From NCBI GenBank assembly GCA_017545365.1, contig JAFWOP010000043.1:1-62944 (forward strand): DNA of 62,944 nucleotides, in the 5' to 3' direction. A program made the translations under genes and the position numbers. The stretch is from Bacteroidales bacterium. GTDB lineage: Bacteria > Bacteroidota > Bacteroidia > Bacteroidales > P3. The notes beneath the pieces are model-generated. The model saw nothing but the letters and a program-made list of their open reading frames with translations, searched no databases and was not told the DNA's origin. The number at the start of each line of letters is the position of its first letter. Position 1 is the first letter of the stretch. Positions 16,480 through 25,927 of this stretch are shown piece by piece.

Positions 16480-17898
16480 TTATTTCAACTTAATGTCAAT
16501 GGGCTGCAACATATTCTCGGGCTTCAGTATCTCGTCCAGCTGCTCCTTGGTGAGCAGCCCATGCTCGAGCACCAGCTCATACACGCCGCGGCCGGTTTCG
16601 GAAGCCTCCTTGGCAATCTTGGTACTCTGCTTGTAGCCGATGATGGGATTGAGCATGGTGACGATTCCGATGGACTGTTCCACCAGCTGGCGGCAACGTT
16701 CCTCATTGGCACGGATGCCGTCGATACACAAGGTGCGCAGCGTGTCGAGGCCGTTCTCGAGCAGATGGATGCTCTCGAAGAGGGTGTAGGCAATGACCGG
16801 CTCCATGACGTTGAGCTCCAGCTGGCCGTTGTCGGAGGCGAAGGTAATGGCCATATCGTTGCCGATGACCTTGTAGCACACCTGGTTCATCACCTCGGGG
16901 ATGACGGGGTTCACCTTGCCGGGCATGATGGAAGAGCCGGGCTGGCGTTCGGGCAGATGAATCTCGTTGATACCGCAACGGGGACCGCTGCTGAGCAGAC
17001 GCAGGTCGTTGCACATCTTGTTAATCTTGATGGCCAGACGCTTCAGCGAACTGCTATACTGAATCATGCAGCTGGTGGCGCTGGTGGCCTCGATGAGGTT
17101 GTCGGCCAGCGAAATGTTCCAACCGGTAATCTTGCGCAGTGCGTGGATGCAGGCCACGCTGTAACCCGGCAGCGAGCAGATGCCCGTGCCGATGGCGGTG
17201 GCACCCATATTGACGATAAGGAACTCGTCGGCAGCATTGCGCAGGTTGGCCAGCTCGCCGCGCAGTGAGGCAGCAAAGCCGCCAAAGGTCTGCCCCAAGG
17301 TCATAGGCACGGCGTCCTGTAGCTGGGTGCGCCCCATCTTGATGACATGGGCAAACTCCTGGCTCTTTCTGTCGAGCGAGTCAATCATCCTCTCCAGCCG
17401 GGGGATAAACTCCAGATGTTCCAGACACATAGCCATGTGTATGGCACAGGGGTAAGCATCGTTGGTACTCTGCGAAGCGTTCACAACGTCGTTGGGCGAG
17501 CAATACTGGTATTCGCCACGCTTGTGGCCCATGTGCTCAAGAGCCAAGTTGGCAATCACCTCATTGGCAGCCATATTGGTGCTGGTGCCCGCACCGCCCT
17601 GAATCATATCGATGGGGAACTGGTCATGATACAGACCGCTTATCAACTGGTCGCAGGCCCAAATGATGGCATTGCCCTGCTCCTCGGTAATCATACCCAC
17701 CTCAACATTGGCCATGGCAGCAGCCTTCTTGGTGATGGCCATACCCTTGATGAAGTTGTGATAATTGCTCAGCAGCTGGCCGCTGATGTGGAAATTCTCT
17801 ATAGCGCGAACAGTTTGTACTCCATAAAGTGCCTCCTCCGGCACCTGACGCGAACCGAGAAGGTCGCTTTCTTCACGAAAAGATTTCTCTTTAGTCAT
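16480..17898 (-). CDS. aspA: Aspartate ammonia-lyase
   Basis: A 472-residue member of the fumarase/aspartase superfamily that splits L-aspartate into fumarate and ammonia, feeding fumarate respiration in anaerobes. The superfamily signature GSSIMPGKVNP is present, with the conserved substrate loop GGAGTSTNMAANEVIAN and SPNDVVNASQSTND. The start MTKEKSFREESDLLG fits the family. A TATCTTTGC promoter box lies 88 bases upstream, divergent from that of the GH3 gene. Fumarase class II is an alternative, but the N-terminal layout and the motif GRTQLQDAVPMTLGQ fit aspartase better. Confidence 0.93.
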   Translation of the reverse strand: MTKEKSFREESDLLGSRQVPEEALYGVQTVRAIENFHISGQLLSNYHNFIKGMAITKKAAAMANVEVGMITEEQGNAIIWACDQLISGLYHDQFPIDMIQGGAGTSTNMAANEVIANLALEHMGHKRGEYQYCSPNDVVNASQSTNDAYPCAIHMAMCLEHLEFIPRLERMIDSLDRKSQEFAHVIKMGRTQLQDAVPMTLGQTFGGFAASLRGELANLRNAADEFLIVNMGATAIGTGICSLPGYSVACIHALRKITGWNISLADNLIEATSATSCMIQYSSSLKRLAIKINKMCNDLRLLSSGPRCGINEIHLPERQPGSSIMPGKVNPVIPEVMNQVCYKVIGNDMAITFASDNGQLELNVMEPVIAYTLFESIHLLENGLDTLRTLCIDGIRANEERCRQLVEQSIGIVTMLNPIIGYKQSTKIAKEASETGRGVYELVLEHGLLTKEQLDEILKPENMLQPIDIKLK

Positions 17899-17985
17899 AA
17901 TTAGTATGTGGTATCAAGTCAATTAAAACGTATACTCAATTGTGGGACAATACAATGCAAACGAAAGTCATTGGTAAAATCCGCT

Positions 17986-17994
17986 GCAAAGATA
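17986..17994 (-). promoter_or_regulatory. Bacteroidetes -7 promoter box of aspA
   Basis: On the minus strand TATCTTTGC, the Bacteroidetes sigma-ABfr TAnnTTTGC consensus, 88 bases before the aspA start. The -33 element is not obvious. Confidence 0.65.
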
Positions 17995-18070
17995 CACTTT
18001 TTTTAATGGAGAAACGAGAAATGCACCTTTATTTTCCACTTTTTATATTCCCGTATCAATATTTTTTACG

Positions 18071-18079
18071 TATCTTTGC
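18071..18079 (+). promoter_or_regulatory. Bacteroidetes -7 promoter box of the GH3 gene
   Basis: TATCTTTGC, 57 bases before the GH3 start codon, divergent from the aspA promoter. Confidence 0.68.
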
Positions 18080-18135
18080 ACCGCATATAGGAGAGAAGAA
18101 ATAATGTTAAATACTTAAGCATACGAGGAATACCC

Positions 18136-19734
18136 ATGCCTAGAAAAGTAGTAAGGGATAAAGAGAAGCCGTTCAATGCCGGCCTGCCCATCGTCGGGTC
18201 GGTCATCAAGACCGTTGCAGAGATAGGCAACATACCCACCGAAGCCAAACAAAAACTGGTCAACCCCGTCAAAGCCCAGCGTCGCGAACTGCGCAAGCTG
18301 CTGCGGAGGGCGCAGAACACCGCCTTCGGCCAGAAATACCGCTTCCAGTTCATCCTGCATTCCAAGAACCCTATCGAAGCCTTCCGTCGGCTCGTGCCCG
18401 TGTTCGACTACGACAAGATGCACGACGAGTGGTGGTATCGCAACCTCAAGGGCGAGCGCAATGTGGCATGGCCCGGTAAGATAAAATACTTTGCCCTCAG
18501 TTCCGGCACCTCGGGAGCACCCAGCAAGTTCATCCCCATCACGCGCGCCATGCTCAACAGCATCACGCGGGCGGGCACCAAGCAGTACCTCTCGGCATCG
18601 CAATACGACTTCCCCGCGCGCTTCTACGACTCTGGTGTGCTGTGCATTGCTGGCAGCACCGACTTGCAGTACTTCAAGGAAGGCGATTACTATGCCGGCG
18701 ACCTGTCGGGTATCTCTGCCGGGCGCATACCCAAGTGGTTCGAGTTCTTCTACAAGCCCGGCGAGGAAATATCAAAGATGAAAGACTGGCAGGACAAACT
18801 GGACGCCATGGTCAAGGCAGCCCCTACGTGGGACATCGGGGTGCTGGTCGGAGTGCCGGCATGGGTGCAGATACTCCTGGAACGCATCATTGCGGAATAC
18901 GGCCTGAAGAACATTCACGAAATGTGGCCCAACCTCTCGGTCTACGTCCACAGCGGCGTCGCCTTTGCACCGTATGAGAAAAGCTTCGAGCGCCTCTTCG
19001 GCAAAGAGGTGCTATTCGTTGAAAGCTACCTGGCCTCGGAAGGATACATCGCCTACCAAGTCGACCTGAAACGCCGCAAGATGCAGCTGCTCGTCGACAA
19101 CGGCAACTACTACGAATTCGTCCCCTTCGACGAAAACAACTTCGACGAAGAAGGCAACATCCGCCCCAACTGCAAAACGCTCACCCTTGCCGAAGTGAAG
19201 GAAGACGTAGACTACGCCATCCTCCTCAGCACCTGTGCCGGCACCTGGCGCTACCTGATAGGCGACACCGTGCGCTTCTCCGACGTAAAAAACTGCGACA
19301 TGGCCGTCACTGGCCGCACCAAGCACTTCCTGAGCCTCACCGGCGAGCACCTGTCGCAAGACAACATGAACCGTGCCGTCGAGATGCTCTCCGAAGCCAC
19401 CGGGGCCGACATCTGCGAGTTCACCGTCGCCGGCATACGCCACGACACCATGTTCGCCCACCACTGGTACCTGGGCACCGACGACCCGCTGGACCCCCAG
19501 CAGGCCCTGAAAATAATCGACGACAACCTCTGCCAGCTCAACGACGACTACAAAGTGGAACGCATGGAAGCCATCAAGCACCTCGACATCGACGTGCTGC
19601 CCACCCATATCTTCTACGACTTCATGCGCGACGAGATAGGGAAGGTTGGCGGAGCTTCCAAGTTTCCCCGCGTGCTGAAAGGCAAGCGATACGAGAGCTG
19701 GGTGAAATACCTGGACGAAAGAAAGAAACAGTAA
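18136..19734 (+). CDS. GH3-type acyl-adenylating protein
   Basis: A 532-residue protein of the GH3 family, first known in plants as auxin-amino acid synthetases. The ANL-type phosphate loop is FALSSGTSGAPSKFIP (about residues 118-133). Further conserved segments are VESYLASEGYIAYQ and LIGDTVRF, and the C-terminal lid ends FPRVLKGKRYESWVKYLDERKKQ. Bacterial members presumably join an acyl acid to an amino acid through an acyl-adenylate, but no substrate is known in Bacteroidetes. It is a single-gene unit, with its own promoter box and a strong terminator directly after the stop codon. The family assignment is firm, the role is open. Confidence 0.9.
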   Translation: MPRKVVRDKEKPFNAGLPIVGSVIKTVAEIGNIPTEAKQKLVNPVKAQRRELRKLLRRAQNTAFGQKYRFQFILHSKNPIEAFRRLVPVFDYDKMHDEWWYRNLKGERNVAWPGKIKYFALSSGTSGAPSKFIPITRAMLNSITRAGTKQYLSASQYDFPARFYDSGVLCIAGSTDLQYFKEGDYYAGDLSGISAGRIPKWFEFFYKPGEEISKMKDWQDKLDAMVKAAPTWDIGVLVGVPAWVQILLERIIAEYGLKNIHEMWPNLSVYVHSGVAFAPYEKSFERLFGKEVLFVESYLASEGYIAYQVDLKRRKMQLLVDNGNYYEFVPFDENNFDEEGNIRPNCKTLTLAEVKEDVDYAILLSTCAGTWRYLIGDTVRFSDVKNCDMAVTGRTKHFLSLTGEHLSQDNMNRAVEMLSEATGADICEFTVAGIRHDTMFAHHWYLGTDDPLDPQQALKIIDDNLCQLNDDYKVERMEAIKHLDIDVLPTHIFYDFMRDEIGKVGGASKFPRVLKGKRYESWVKYLDERKKQ

Positions 19735-19739
19735 AGCAG

Positions 19740-19762
19740 CAGGGAGGTGTGGAACCTCCCTG
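19740..19762 (+). terminator. Rho-independent terminator of the GH3 gene
   Basis: CAGGGAGGT, loop GTGGA, ACCTCCCTG, a perfect 9-base stem starting 6 bases after the stop codon and followed by TTGTTCTTTC. Confidence 0.85.
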
Positions 19763-20125
19763 TTGTTCTTTCAGACCTTTATCCGAAGACATCCTCCCGA
19801 AAGCCTCTTCCACGTCCATCGCACCTGTAGAGTCAATCCCACAGCGCCCTCGGCGCGCCGAATGCCCAACCCCAGCCTTTCATTTCCATTTTGTTACCAC
19901 CTATTTAGAATTGATTTTCTGTCACCTAAATCAAATGCAACGAAACAACAAACAAAAAAGTGAGCTCATACAAAGCAAAGGACGGCTTCGGCATGAATGC
20001 GCCGCTTGGGAGGTGCGAGCTGGACGCCGCGCAATGGTGGCATGGGACCGCAGTTGCGCAAAAAGGTCTTATGGCGGATGAAGGGATACGCATTGTCAGG
20101 TTGTTGAAAAGTTTTCATAGCCTTT
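19763..20125. other. Intergenic stretch without a recognised gene
   Basis: About 360 bases between the GH3 terminator and the promoter of the polysaccharide locus. Short frames are present but have neither a plausible start context nor resemblance to known proteins. The segment 19975-20090 is more GC-rich than its surroundings and might encode a small RNA or be the remnant of a gene; I cannot support either. Confidence 0.3.
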
Positions 20126-20159
20126 TTTGCATTATATGTAAAAAAAGTAGTAACTTTGC
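20126..20159 (+). promoter_or_regulatory. Promoter of the polysaccharide locus
   Basis: TTTG (20126-20129), 21 bases, TAACTTTGC (20151-20159): a full match to the Bacteroidetes -33/-7 consensus. It lies 38 bases before the CapD-like gene. Confidence 0.8.
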
Positions 20160-20197
20160 AAGTTGGTTATCCACCTAACATTTAACATCATTTAATT

Positions 20198-22105
20198 ATG
20201 ATTAGAAAGATAATATTTTGGTTCACACGCAGATACCGCTATACCACAGCATCCAGATGGGCAGTGTTGGCAATAGATATTTTCACTCTGATTGTCGCAT
20301 TTGCCATCACCGATATGTTGCGGCTGCGGATGATAAGCCACATCGACTGGCCTTCACTGATTGTTAAATTGGCTGCCTTCATTGTTTTAGCATCCGTCTG
20401 CTATGTAATTGTTGGCACCCACCGCGCCATCATCCGCCACTCGGGCATGTATGACATATACAAAATCATCATCGCCAATGTGATGGCTGCTGCCATCCTC
20501 GTTGTCTTTAACCTTGTCAACAACAACCACCCCATCATCCAGAACCGCTATACCCCTGCCTACAGCGAGATACTTATGACCTTCGCCCTGCAGATTGCCG
20601 CCATGCTTTCGGTGAGGCTCTTCCTACAGCGCATCTACAACGACTACATCCGCCGCCACCGCCCCACATGCAACGTGGTCATCTATGGAGCCGGGGCCGC
20701 CGGCACTATTGCCAGCAACGCACTGCATCAGGACATGACCCATGAATACCGCGTGGTGGCCTATCTGGACGATAACGCTCAGAAACACGACACCGCGCTC
20801 AACGGCGTGCGGGTGCTGGCCCCCCAGGCCGTGCTTAACAGCAACTACATCGCCAAGCACAAGGTGGAGGTGCTGCTCATCGCCATCCCCTCTATCAAGG
20901 TGGCGCGCAAACAGGAGATAATGAACAAAGGCCTCGACCTCGGCCTCACCGTAAAGTCGGTGCCCCACATCAACAACTGGATTAACGACTCCTTTACGGC
21001 CAACCAGATTCACGACATTCAGATTGAAGACCTCCTGGAGCGCGAAAGCATCAAGCTCGACAACGTCAACATAGTCCGTGAGCTGGTCGACAAGGTGGTG
21101 CTCGTCACGGGTGCTGCCGGTTCGATAGGCAGCGAGATATGCCGCCAGCTTATCCAGTACCAGCCTTCGAAAATCGTGATGCTCGACCAGGCCGAATCGC
21201 CCATGTACGACCTACAGTTCGAGCTGCGGAGCAACGAGCCTTACAAACGGTATGCCGACCACATGGAATTTGTGATAGCCAATGTGAAAGACCGCCAACG
21301 CATGGCCGAGGTGTTCCGCACCTACAAGCCCCAGGTGGTCTACCATGCCGCCGCCTACAAGCATGTGCCTTTCATGGAGGAGAACCCCTACGAGGCCATC
21401 TATGTCAATGTCTTCGGCACCAAGAACGTCGCCGACCTCGCCATAGAGAACGGCGTGCAGAAGTTTGTGATGGTCTCCACCGACAAGGCTGTGAACCCCA
21501 CCAACGTCATGGGCGCCACCAAGCGCATGGCCGAGATATACATCCAGAGCCGCAGCACCGCCCAGACCCACTTTGTCACCACCCGCTTCGGCAACGTGCT
21601 GGGTTCCAACGGTAGCGTCATACCGCTGTTCAAGAAACAGCTGGCTGCCGGCGGCCCGTTGACAGTTACCCACAAGGACATCATCCGCTACTTTATGACC
21701 ATTCCCGAAGCCTGTAACCTTGTGCTTGAAGCAGGTGCCATGGGACAGGGTGGCGACATCTTTGTCTTCGACATGGGCAAGCCAGTCAAGATATACGATT
21801 TGGCCACTAAGATGATTCAGCTCTCAGGCCTCAAGAACATCAAAATCAAGGAAGTGGGGCTACGTCCTGGCGAGAAGCTCTACGAAGAGCTGCTGGCCAC
21901 CAAGGAGAACACCATGCCCACCTATCACCCCAAGATAATGCGTGCCGAGGTGCGCAAATACTCCCTCGAAGACATCGACAAAGCCTATGCCGAGCTGTGG
22001 GAGCTCATGCCCACCCTCGACCCGCTACAGCTTGTGGGCAAGATGAAGGCCATTGTCCCCGAGTTCAAGAGCAACAACAGCATCTACTGCCAGTTGGACA
22101 AATAG
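20198..22105 (+). CDS. Membrane nucleoside-diphosphate-sugar 4,6-dehydratase (CapD/WbpM/PglF type)
   Basis: A 635-residue inner-membrane protein. Residues about 20-130 contain four hydrophobic helices, about 150-270 a CoA-binding-like Rossmann domain (VVIYGAGAAGTIASNAL), and about 300-600 the SDR dehydratase domain with VTGAAGSIGSEICRQ. The catalytic segment reads FVMVSTDKAVNPTNVMGATKRMAE, in which the methionine takes the place of the usual SDR tyrosine, as in the long WbpM/PglF group. These enzymes convert UDP-GlcNAc to the 4-keto-6-deoxy sugar, first step to QuiNAc, FucNAc or bacillosamine. It opens the polysaccharide locus with its own promoter and ends 7 bases before the convergent glycosyl-phosphate transferase gene. 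Confidence 0.92.
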   Translation: MIRKIIFWFTRRYRYTTASRWAVLAIDIFTLIVAFAITDMLRLRMISHIDWPSLIVKLAAFIVLASVCYVIVGTHRAIIRHSGMYDIYKIIIANVMAAAILVVFNLVNNNHPIIQNRYTPAYSEILMTFALQIAAMLSVRLFLQRIYNDYIRRHRPTCNVVIYGAGAAGTIASNALHQDMTHEYRVVAYLDDNAQKHDTALNGVRVLAPQAVLNSNYIAKHKVEVLLIAIPSIKVARKQEIMNKGLDLGLTVKSVPHINNWINDSFTANQIHDIQIEDLLERESIKLDNVNIVRELVDKVVLVTGAAGSIGSEICRQLIQYQPSKIVMLDQAESPMYDLQFELRSNEPYKRYADHMEFVIANVKDRQRMAEVFRTYKPQVVYHAAAYKHVPFMEENPYEAIYVNVFGTKNVADLAIENGVQKFVMVSTDKAVNPTNVMGATKRMAEIYIQSRSTAQTHFVTTRFGNVLGSNGSVIPLFKKQLAAGGPLTVTHKDIIRYFMTIPEACNLVLEAGAMGQGGDIFVFDMGKPVKIYDLATKMIQLSGLKNIKIKEVGLRPGEKLYEELLATKENTMPTYHPKIMRAEVRKYSLEDIDKAYAELWELMPTLDPLQLVGKMKAIVPEFKSNNSIYCQLDK

Positions 22106-22112
22106 TGGCAAG

Positions 22113-23081
22113 TTACTGTTTCTCCGCCTCTTTCCGCTTGTTGCAATAGAAAAAGAACAGGCCGTAGGCGATAATGAGGACAAAGGCGACGAGGAAGGTG
22201 TAGAGGTTTTTGTCCGCCACATTCAGATACCCTATATTGATAATAAGTTGCAGCAGTGCATAGCCCGCCGACACCCAGAGGTGCGGCACATGGAGGTCGT
22301 TGACCAACGTTTCATACAGATGCTCGCGATGTGCCTCCAGAATATTACGCCCGTTGAGGAAACGCTTGACGATGGTCAGTATTCCGTCTGCTAGAAAGAC
22401 GATGATGAAGCAGAGGTAGCTGACATTCTCGCCCACATCGGGCAAGGCCAAATCGTAGCGCACCAGCAGGAAAAGCACGGCGAAGCCCATTACGATGCTG
22501 CCCACGTCGCCCGAAAAGCAGCGTGCGTTGATGCGGAAGTTGAAGAAACCGAACACCAGAATGGCCACCAGGAGCAGGACAATCAAGTCTGGGTCGACGA
22601 AGTGTACCATCGTCCAATTGATATAGCCAAAGGTGCCTACCACTACCAGCGAATAGGCAGCCAACATGCCGTTGATGCCGTCCATGAAGTTGTAGACATT
22701 GAGCACCCCCGCGAACATGACCACGAGCAGAATCATCTGCCACGTCTGAAGGGTGGCAATGGAGGGGAAGAAGGTGAGCACGATGGCGGCCACCTGCACG
22801 CCCAACCGCAGCCAGCTGGGCAGCGGACGGAGGTCGTCGACATAGCTCACCACGCCGAGCAAGGTGGCTCCGAGCAGGAAGGGCAGATAGTTGAATTGAT
22901 GGGTCAGGGCGTACAGCAGAATGGCAAAATAAAACGCCACACCAGCCCCCAAGAGCGCCACTCGGTGGTGGGAACTACGCTGGTTGGGACGGTCTACAAT
23001 ATGGAAATGCCGCGCCACGGCGAAATAAAGCATTTCCAGCCCCAAGAGGGATAATGTCGTAATAATCAAGACAAAATTCAT
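22113..23081 (-). CDS. Undecaprenyl-phosphate sugar-1-phosphate transferase (WecA/MraY family)
   Basis: A 322-residue polytopic membrane protein with about ten hydrophobic helices. It has the MraY/WecA signatures: VVSYVDDLRPLPSWLRLGVQ (the aspartate pair that binds magnesium), NVYNFMDGINGMLAAY, and NFRINARCFSGDVGS. It starts glycan assembly by moving a HexNAc-1-phosphate (GlcNAc or a 6-deoxy derivative such as QuiNAc or FucNAc) onto undecaprenyl phosphate. It is encoded on the strand opposite to its neighbours and has its own TACCTTTGC promoter box. The CapD-like dehydratase next door could supply the initiating sugar. Confidence 0.92.
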   Translation of the reverse strand: MNFVLIITTLSLLGLEMLYFAVARHFHIVDRPNQRSSHHRVALLGAGVAFYFAILLYALTHQFNYLPFLLGATLLGVVSYVDDLRPLPSWLRLGVQVAAIVLTFFPSIATLQTWQMILLVVMFAGVLNVYNFMDGINGMLAAYSLVVVGTFGYINWTMVHFVDPDLIVLLLVAILVFGFFNFRINARCFSGDVGSIVMGFAVLFLLVRYDLALPDVGENVSYLCFIIVFLADGILTIVKRFLNGRNILEAHREHLYETLVNDLHVPHLWVSAGYALLQLIINIGYLNVADKNLYTFLVAFVLIIAYGLFFFYCNKRKEAEKQ

Positions 23082-23117
23082 AGGCGAGCGTATCTAGTGG
23101 ACGGATAGAATATGGTG

Positions 23118-23126
23118 CAAAGGTAC
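23118..23126 (-). promoter_or_regulatory. Bacteroidetes -7 box of the WecA-like gene
   Basis: TACCTTTGC on the minus strand, 37 bases before the start codon, back to back with the promoter of the O-antigen ligase gene. Confidence 0.65.
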
Positions 23127-23154
23127 GATTTTTTTTCAACTTCGTACCATTCCT

Positions 23155-23187
23155 TGGCTCCATCTCATTTTTTTTATGTATTTTTGC
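23155..23187 (+). promoter_or_regulatory. Promoter of the O-antigen ligase gene
   Basis: TTGG (23155-23158), 20 bases, TATTTTTGC (23179-23187), only about 18 bases before the ATG, so the leader is very short. Confidence 0.7.
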
Positions 23188-23205
23188 AAATTATAACGAC
23201 TCAAT

Positions 23206-24486
23206 ATGAAACACTTTTTTACATCCCTTATCGCACCCCTGCGCTGGTATGAGAAGGTGGAATACTGCCTGATGGCCCTGATGGCTGTGGCTCTGCCTAT
23301 CCATTGGAGGCTCGGCCTGTGGGGACTGGTCTTGCTCTTAGTCTTCACTCTGGTGAAGAGCGTCACCACCCACCGAATCGGCAACCCGTCTTTGACGCAT
23401 CCCATACGGATTTGTCTCTACCTGATGATGCTGTACTATCTCGTGCATGTGTGCAGCGTGGCTTACAGTAGCGACTCGCAGGAGGGGTGGGCCATCGTGG
23501 GGCTGAAACTACCCCTGCTGCTGCTCCCGCTCTATTTCCTGCTGAGCGACACCTCGTATTTAAGGAGGCAACACGTGTCCGCCTTCTCCTATCTATTGGC
23601 GGGCACCCTCACGGTGCGCTTCGTCATCATGGCAATAAGGGCCATCATCGGTTATCTGAATGGCACACCCATAAGCCTTTTGGTAGACTTTCACTTCGAC
23701 CCTCTGCACCACAACTACATGGCCCTCTATCTCCTGACAGCCATCGCTTTGCTGTATGTGGAGCTGGTGCGTCACACCGACGACGCCCATTGGCGGGTGG
23801 GTCGATGGCTGTTGGCAGCCGACATGGTGGTGCTGATGATGTACCTGGTCATCCTGGGGTCACGTTCGGGACTGGTCGTTCTGGCGTTGTTGGCTGTCGC
23901 TTGTCTGGCCCATCTGGCCTTCGTCCGAAAACGATGGATGCTTACAGGACTGACGGTGGCGGCTTTGGTGGTGATGATAGGGGGCTCCTATCTGGCAATG
24001 CCGACGCTCTATTGGCGCATCATCTATTCGGTGGAGAAGATAGCTGCGGGCGAGCAGGGCGACGGTCGTCAGGTGATGTGGAAATGTGGCGCGGAGGCAC
24101 TGAAAGGTCATGAACTTATCGGGTACGGCTGTGGCGGATACTGGGACGTCCTGCATGAACGGTATGTGGCTCATGATTTTGCCGAGGGCTACACTCACGA
24201 GAAATACAGCACACACAACCAATATCTCGAGACTGCCCTCTCTACAGGCATCATCGGGCTGGTTCTTCTTTTGGCTATGGTGATTATGCCCATGGTATTG
24301 GCCCTACACAAGCCTCGGCGCAACCTACCCATGATGCTGTTCAGCATCGTGTATGGCTTGTGCATTGCCTTCGAAGCCACCTTCGGCCGACAGATGGGTC
24401 TGCTGTTTGTCAGCTGGTGGTATTGTGCCTTACTACTCAATCCGGCTCCGCTTGAGCATCAAGAGCTGACAACCTCGCAGGGGTGA
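23206..24486 (+). CDS. O-antigen ligase / polymerase family membrane protein
   Basis: A 426-residue protein with about ten hydrophobic segments and one long periplasmic loop (about residues 265-335), the layout of the Wzy_C (O-antigen ligase WaaL / polymerase) family. Conserved features seen are the LGSRSGLVVL helix and the loop segment GHELIGYGCGGYWDVLHERY with a TYSTHNQYLE-like motif (KYSTHNQYLETALSTG) before the last helices. It either polymerises repeat units or ligates glycan to lipid A core; the sequence does not settle which. It has its own promoter and is followed by a separate promoter for the WbpA-like gene. Confidence 0.87.
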   Translation: MKHFFTSLIAPLRWYEKVEYCLMALMAVALPIHWRLGLWGLVLLLVFTLVKSVTTHRIGNPSLTHPIRICLYLMMLYYLVHVCSVAYSSDSQEGWAIVGLKLPLLLLPLYFLLSDTSYLRRQHVSAFSYLLAGTLTVRFVIMAIRAIIGYLNGTPISLLVDFHFDPLHHNYMALYLLTAIALLYVELVRHTDDAHWRVGRWLLAADMVVLMMYLVILGSRSGLVVLALLAVACLAHLAFVRKRWMLTGLTVAALVVMIGGSYLAMPTLYWRIIYSVEKIAAGEQGDGRQVMWKCGAEALKGHELIGYGCGGYWDVLHERYVAHDFAEGYTHEKYSTHNQYLETALSTGIIGLVLLLAMVIMPMVLALHKPRRNLPMMLFSIVYGLCIAFEATFGRQMGLLFVSWWYCALLLNPAPLEHQELTTSQG

Positions 24487-24541
24487 TTCGCTTTTTTCCA
24501 GGAATTGCTCTTTGTTTTTTTATTATCTGAAAAAAAAGAAG

Positions 24542-24550
24542 TATCTTTGC
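24542..24550 (+). promoter_or_regulatory. Bacteroidetes -7 box of the WbpA operon
   Basis: TATCTTTGC, 73 bases before the start of the nucleotide-sugar dehydrogenase gene. A TTTG at 24511 is somewhat too far upstream, so the -33 part is uncertain. Confidence 0.68.
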
Positions 24551-24623
24551 AAGGTATTTCTAGTGTGCCACAGCACAAAAGAAACCGCAATTACGCATTG
24601 AGAATAAATTAATTATATATAGC

Positions 24624-25898
24624 ATGCAAGACATCAGAATAGCGGTCATTGGCCTTGGATACGTAGGTCTTCCGCTGGCCAGACTCTTTTCCACCAAGTA
24701 TCCCACCGTGGGATACGACATGAACCAAGCTCGTGTTGATGCCCTTATGGCAGGTCACGACAGCACTCTTGAAGTATCGGACGAGCTTCTACAGGATGCC
24801 ATCAACAATCATGGCTTCCGCTGCACTGCCGACATTGAGAATATCCGGCAATGCAACTTCTACGTGGTGGCCGTCCCCACACCTGTGGACCGCAACAATA
24901 ACCCCGACCTCAGCCCCCTTTATGGTGCCAGCGAGGTAGTGGGAAAGGTCATCAAGAAGGGCGACATCGTGGTGTATGAGTCGACTGTGTATCCTGGTGT
25001 CACCGAAGACGAATGTATTCCCGTCGTGGAGAGGGTCTCCGGCCTCAAGTTCAATGTCGACTTCTATGCCGGCTACAGTCCCGAACGCATCAACCCTGGC
25101 GACAAGGTGCATACCGTGGAGAAAATCACCAAGATAACCTCCGGCTCCACACCCGAAGTGGCCGACATCATCGACAATGTTTATAACTCCGTCCTCATCA
25201 ACGGCACCCACAAGGCCTCGAGCATCAAGGTGGCAGAAGCTGCCAAGGTGATTGAGAACAGCCAACGCGACATCAACATCGCTTTCGTCAACGAGCTCTC
25301 TAAGATTTTCACCCTGATGGGCATCGACACGCTGGACGTGCTGGAAGCCGCCGGCACCAAGTGGAACTTCATCAAGATGAACCCCGGCTTGGTAGGCGGC
25401 CACTGTATCTCGGTCGACCCCTACTATCTGGCGCAATGTGCCCAACGACTGGGCTATAACCCCGAAATCATCCTGGCGGGTCGCCGCATGAACGACGGCA
25501 TGGGTGCCTACGTGGCCGACCAGACCATCAAGCTGATGCTCAAGAAAGGCATTCAGGTGCTCGGCTCCAAAATCATCATCATGGGATTCACCTTCAAGGA
25601 GAACTGCCCCGATGTGCGCAACACCCGCGTCATCGACATCTACCACGCCTTGCAGGAATACAATGCCGACATCACGGTCTACGACCCTTGGGCCTCGCCT
25701 GAGCGGGTGAAGCACGAATACGGCATCGACATCGTCAACCAGCTGCCAACCAACAAATACAACGCCGCCATCATCGCTGTGGCACACCGCCAGTTCCGCG
25801 AGATGGAAATTGACTTCGACCAACTGCTCGAAAAGAACCACATCATCTATGACGTCAAAGGCATCATGCCGCGCGACCTCATTGACGGCAGACTCTAA
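24624..25898 (+). CDS. UDP-N-acetylhexosamine 6-dehydrogenase (WbpA/TviB-like)
   Basis: A 424-residue nucleotide-sugar dehydrogenase that oxidises C6 of UDP-GlcNAc (or UDP-GalNAc) to the uronic acid with two NAD. Seen are the N-terminal NAD site VIGLGYVGLPLARLF, the substrate segment YSPERINPGDKVH, and the catalytic cysteine in NPGLVGGHCISVDPYYLA, with the C-terminal domain IIMGFTFKENCPDVRNTRV. Two genes of the WbpA-B-E route follow (the Gfo/Idh oxidoreductase and the aminotransferase), which supports a UDP-GlcNAc substrate and a diacetamido-uronic acid product. The gene leads an operon that runs at least to 30500. Confidence 0.9.
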   Translation: MQDIRIAVIGLGYVGLPLARLFSTKYPTVGYDMNQARVDALMAGHDSTLEVSDELLQDAINNHGFRCTADIENIRQCNFYVVAVPTPVDRNNNPDLSPLYGASEVVGKVIKKGDIVVYESTVYPGVTEDECIPVVERVSGLKFNVDFYAGYSPERINPGDKVHTVEKITKITSGSTPEVADIIDNVYNSVLINGTHKASSIKVAEAAKVIENSQRDINIAFVNELSKIFTLMGIDTLDVLEAAGTKWNFIKMNPGLVGGHCISVDPYYLAQCAQRLGYNPEIILAGRRMNDGMGAYVADQTIKLMLKKGIQVLGSKIIIMGFTFKENCPDVRNTRVIDIYHALQEYNADITVYDPWASPERVKHEYGIDIVNQLPTNKYNAAIIAVAHRQFREMEIDFDQLLEKNHIIYDVKGIMPRDLIDGRL

Positions 25899-25927
25899 AA
25901 TGCTAACCCCTAATCTCTAATCCGTCT

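Noticed and set aside
19960..20178. 72-codon frame before the polysaccharide locus
   Set aside because: It runs across the -33/-7 promoter of the CapD-like gene and has no resemblance to any family, including the UpxY regulators often found at such loci.
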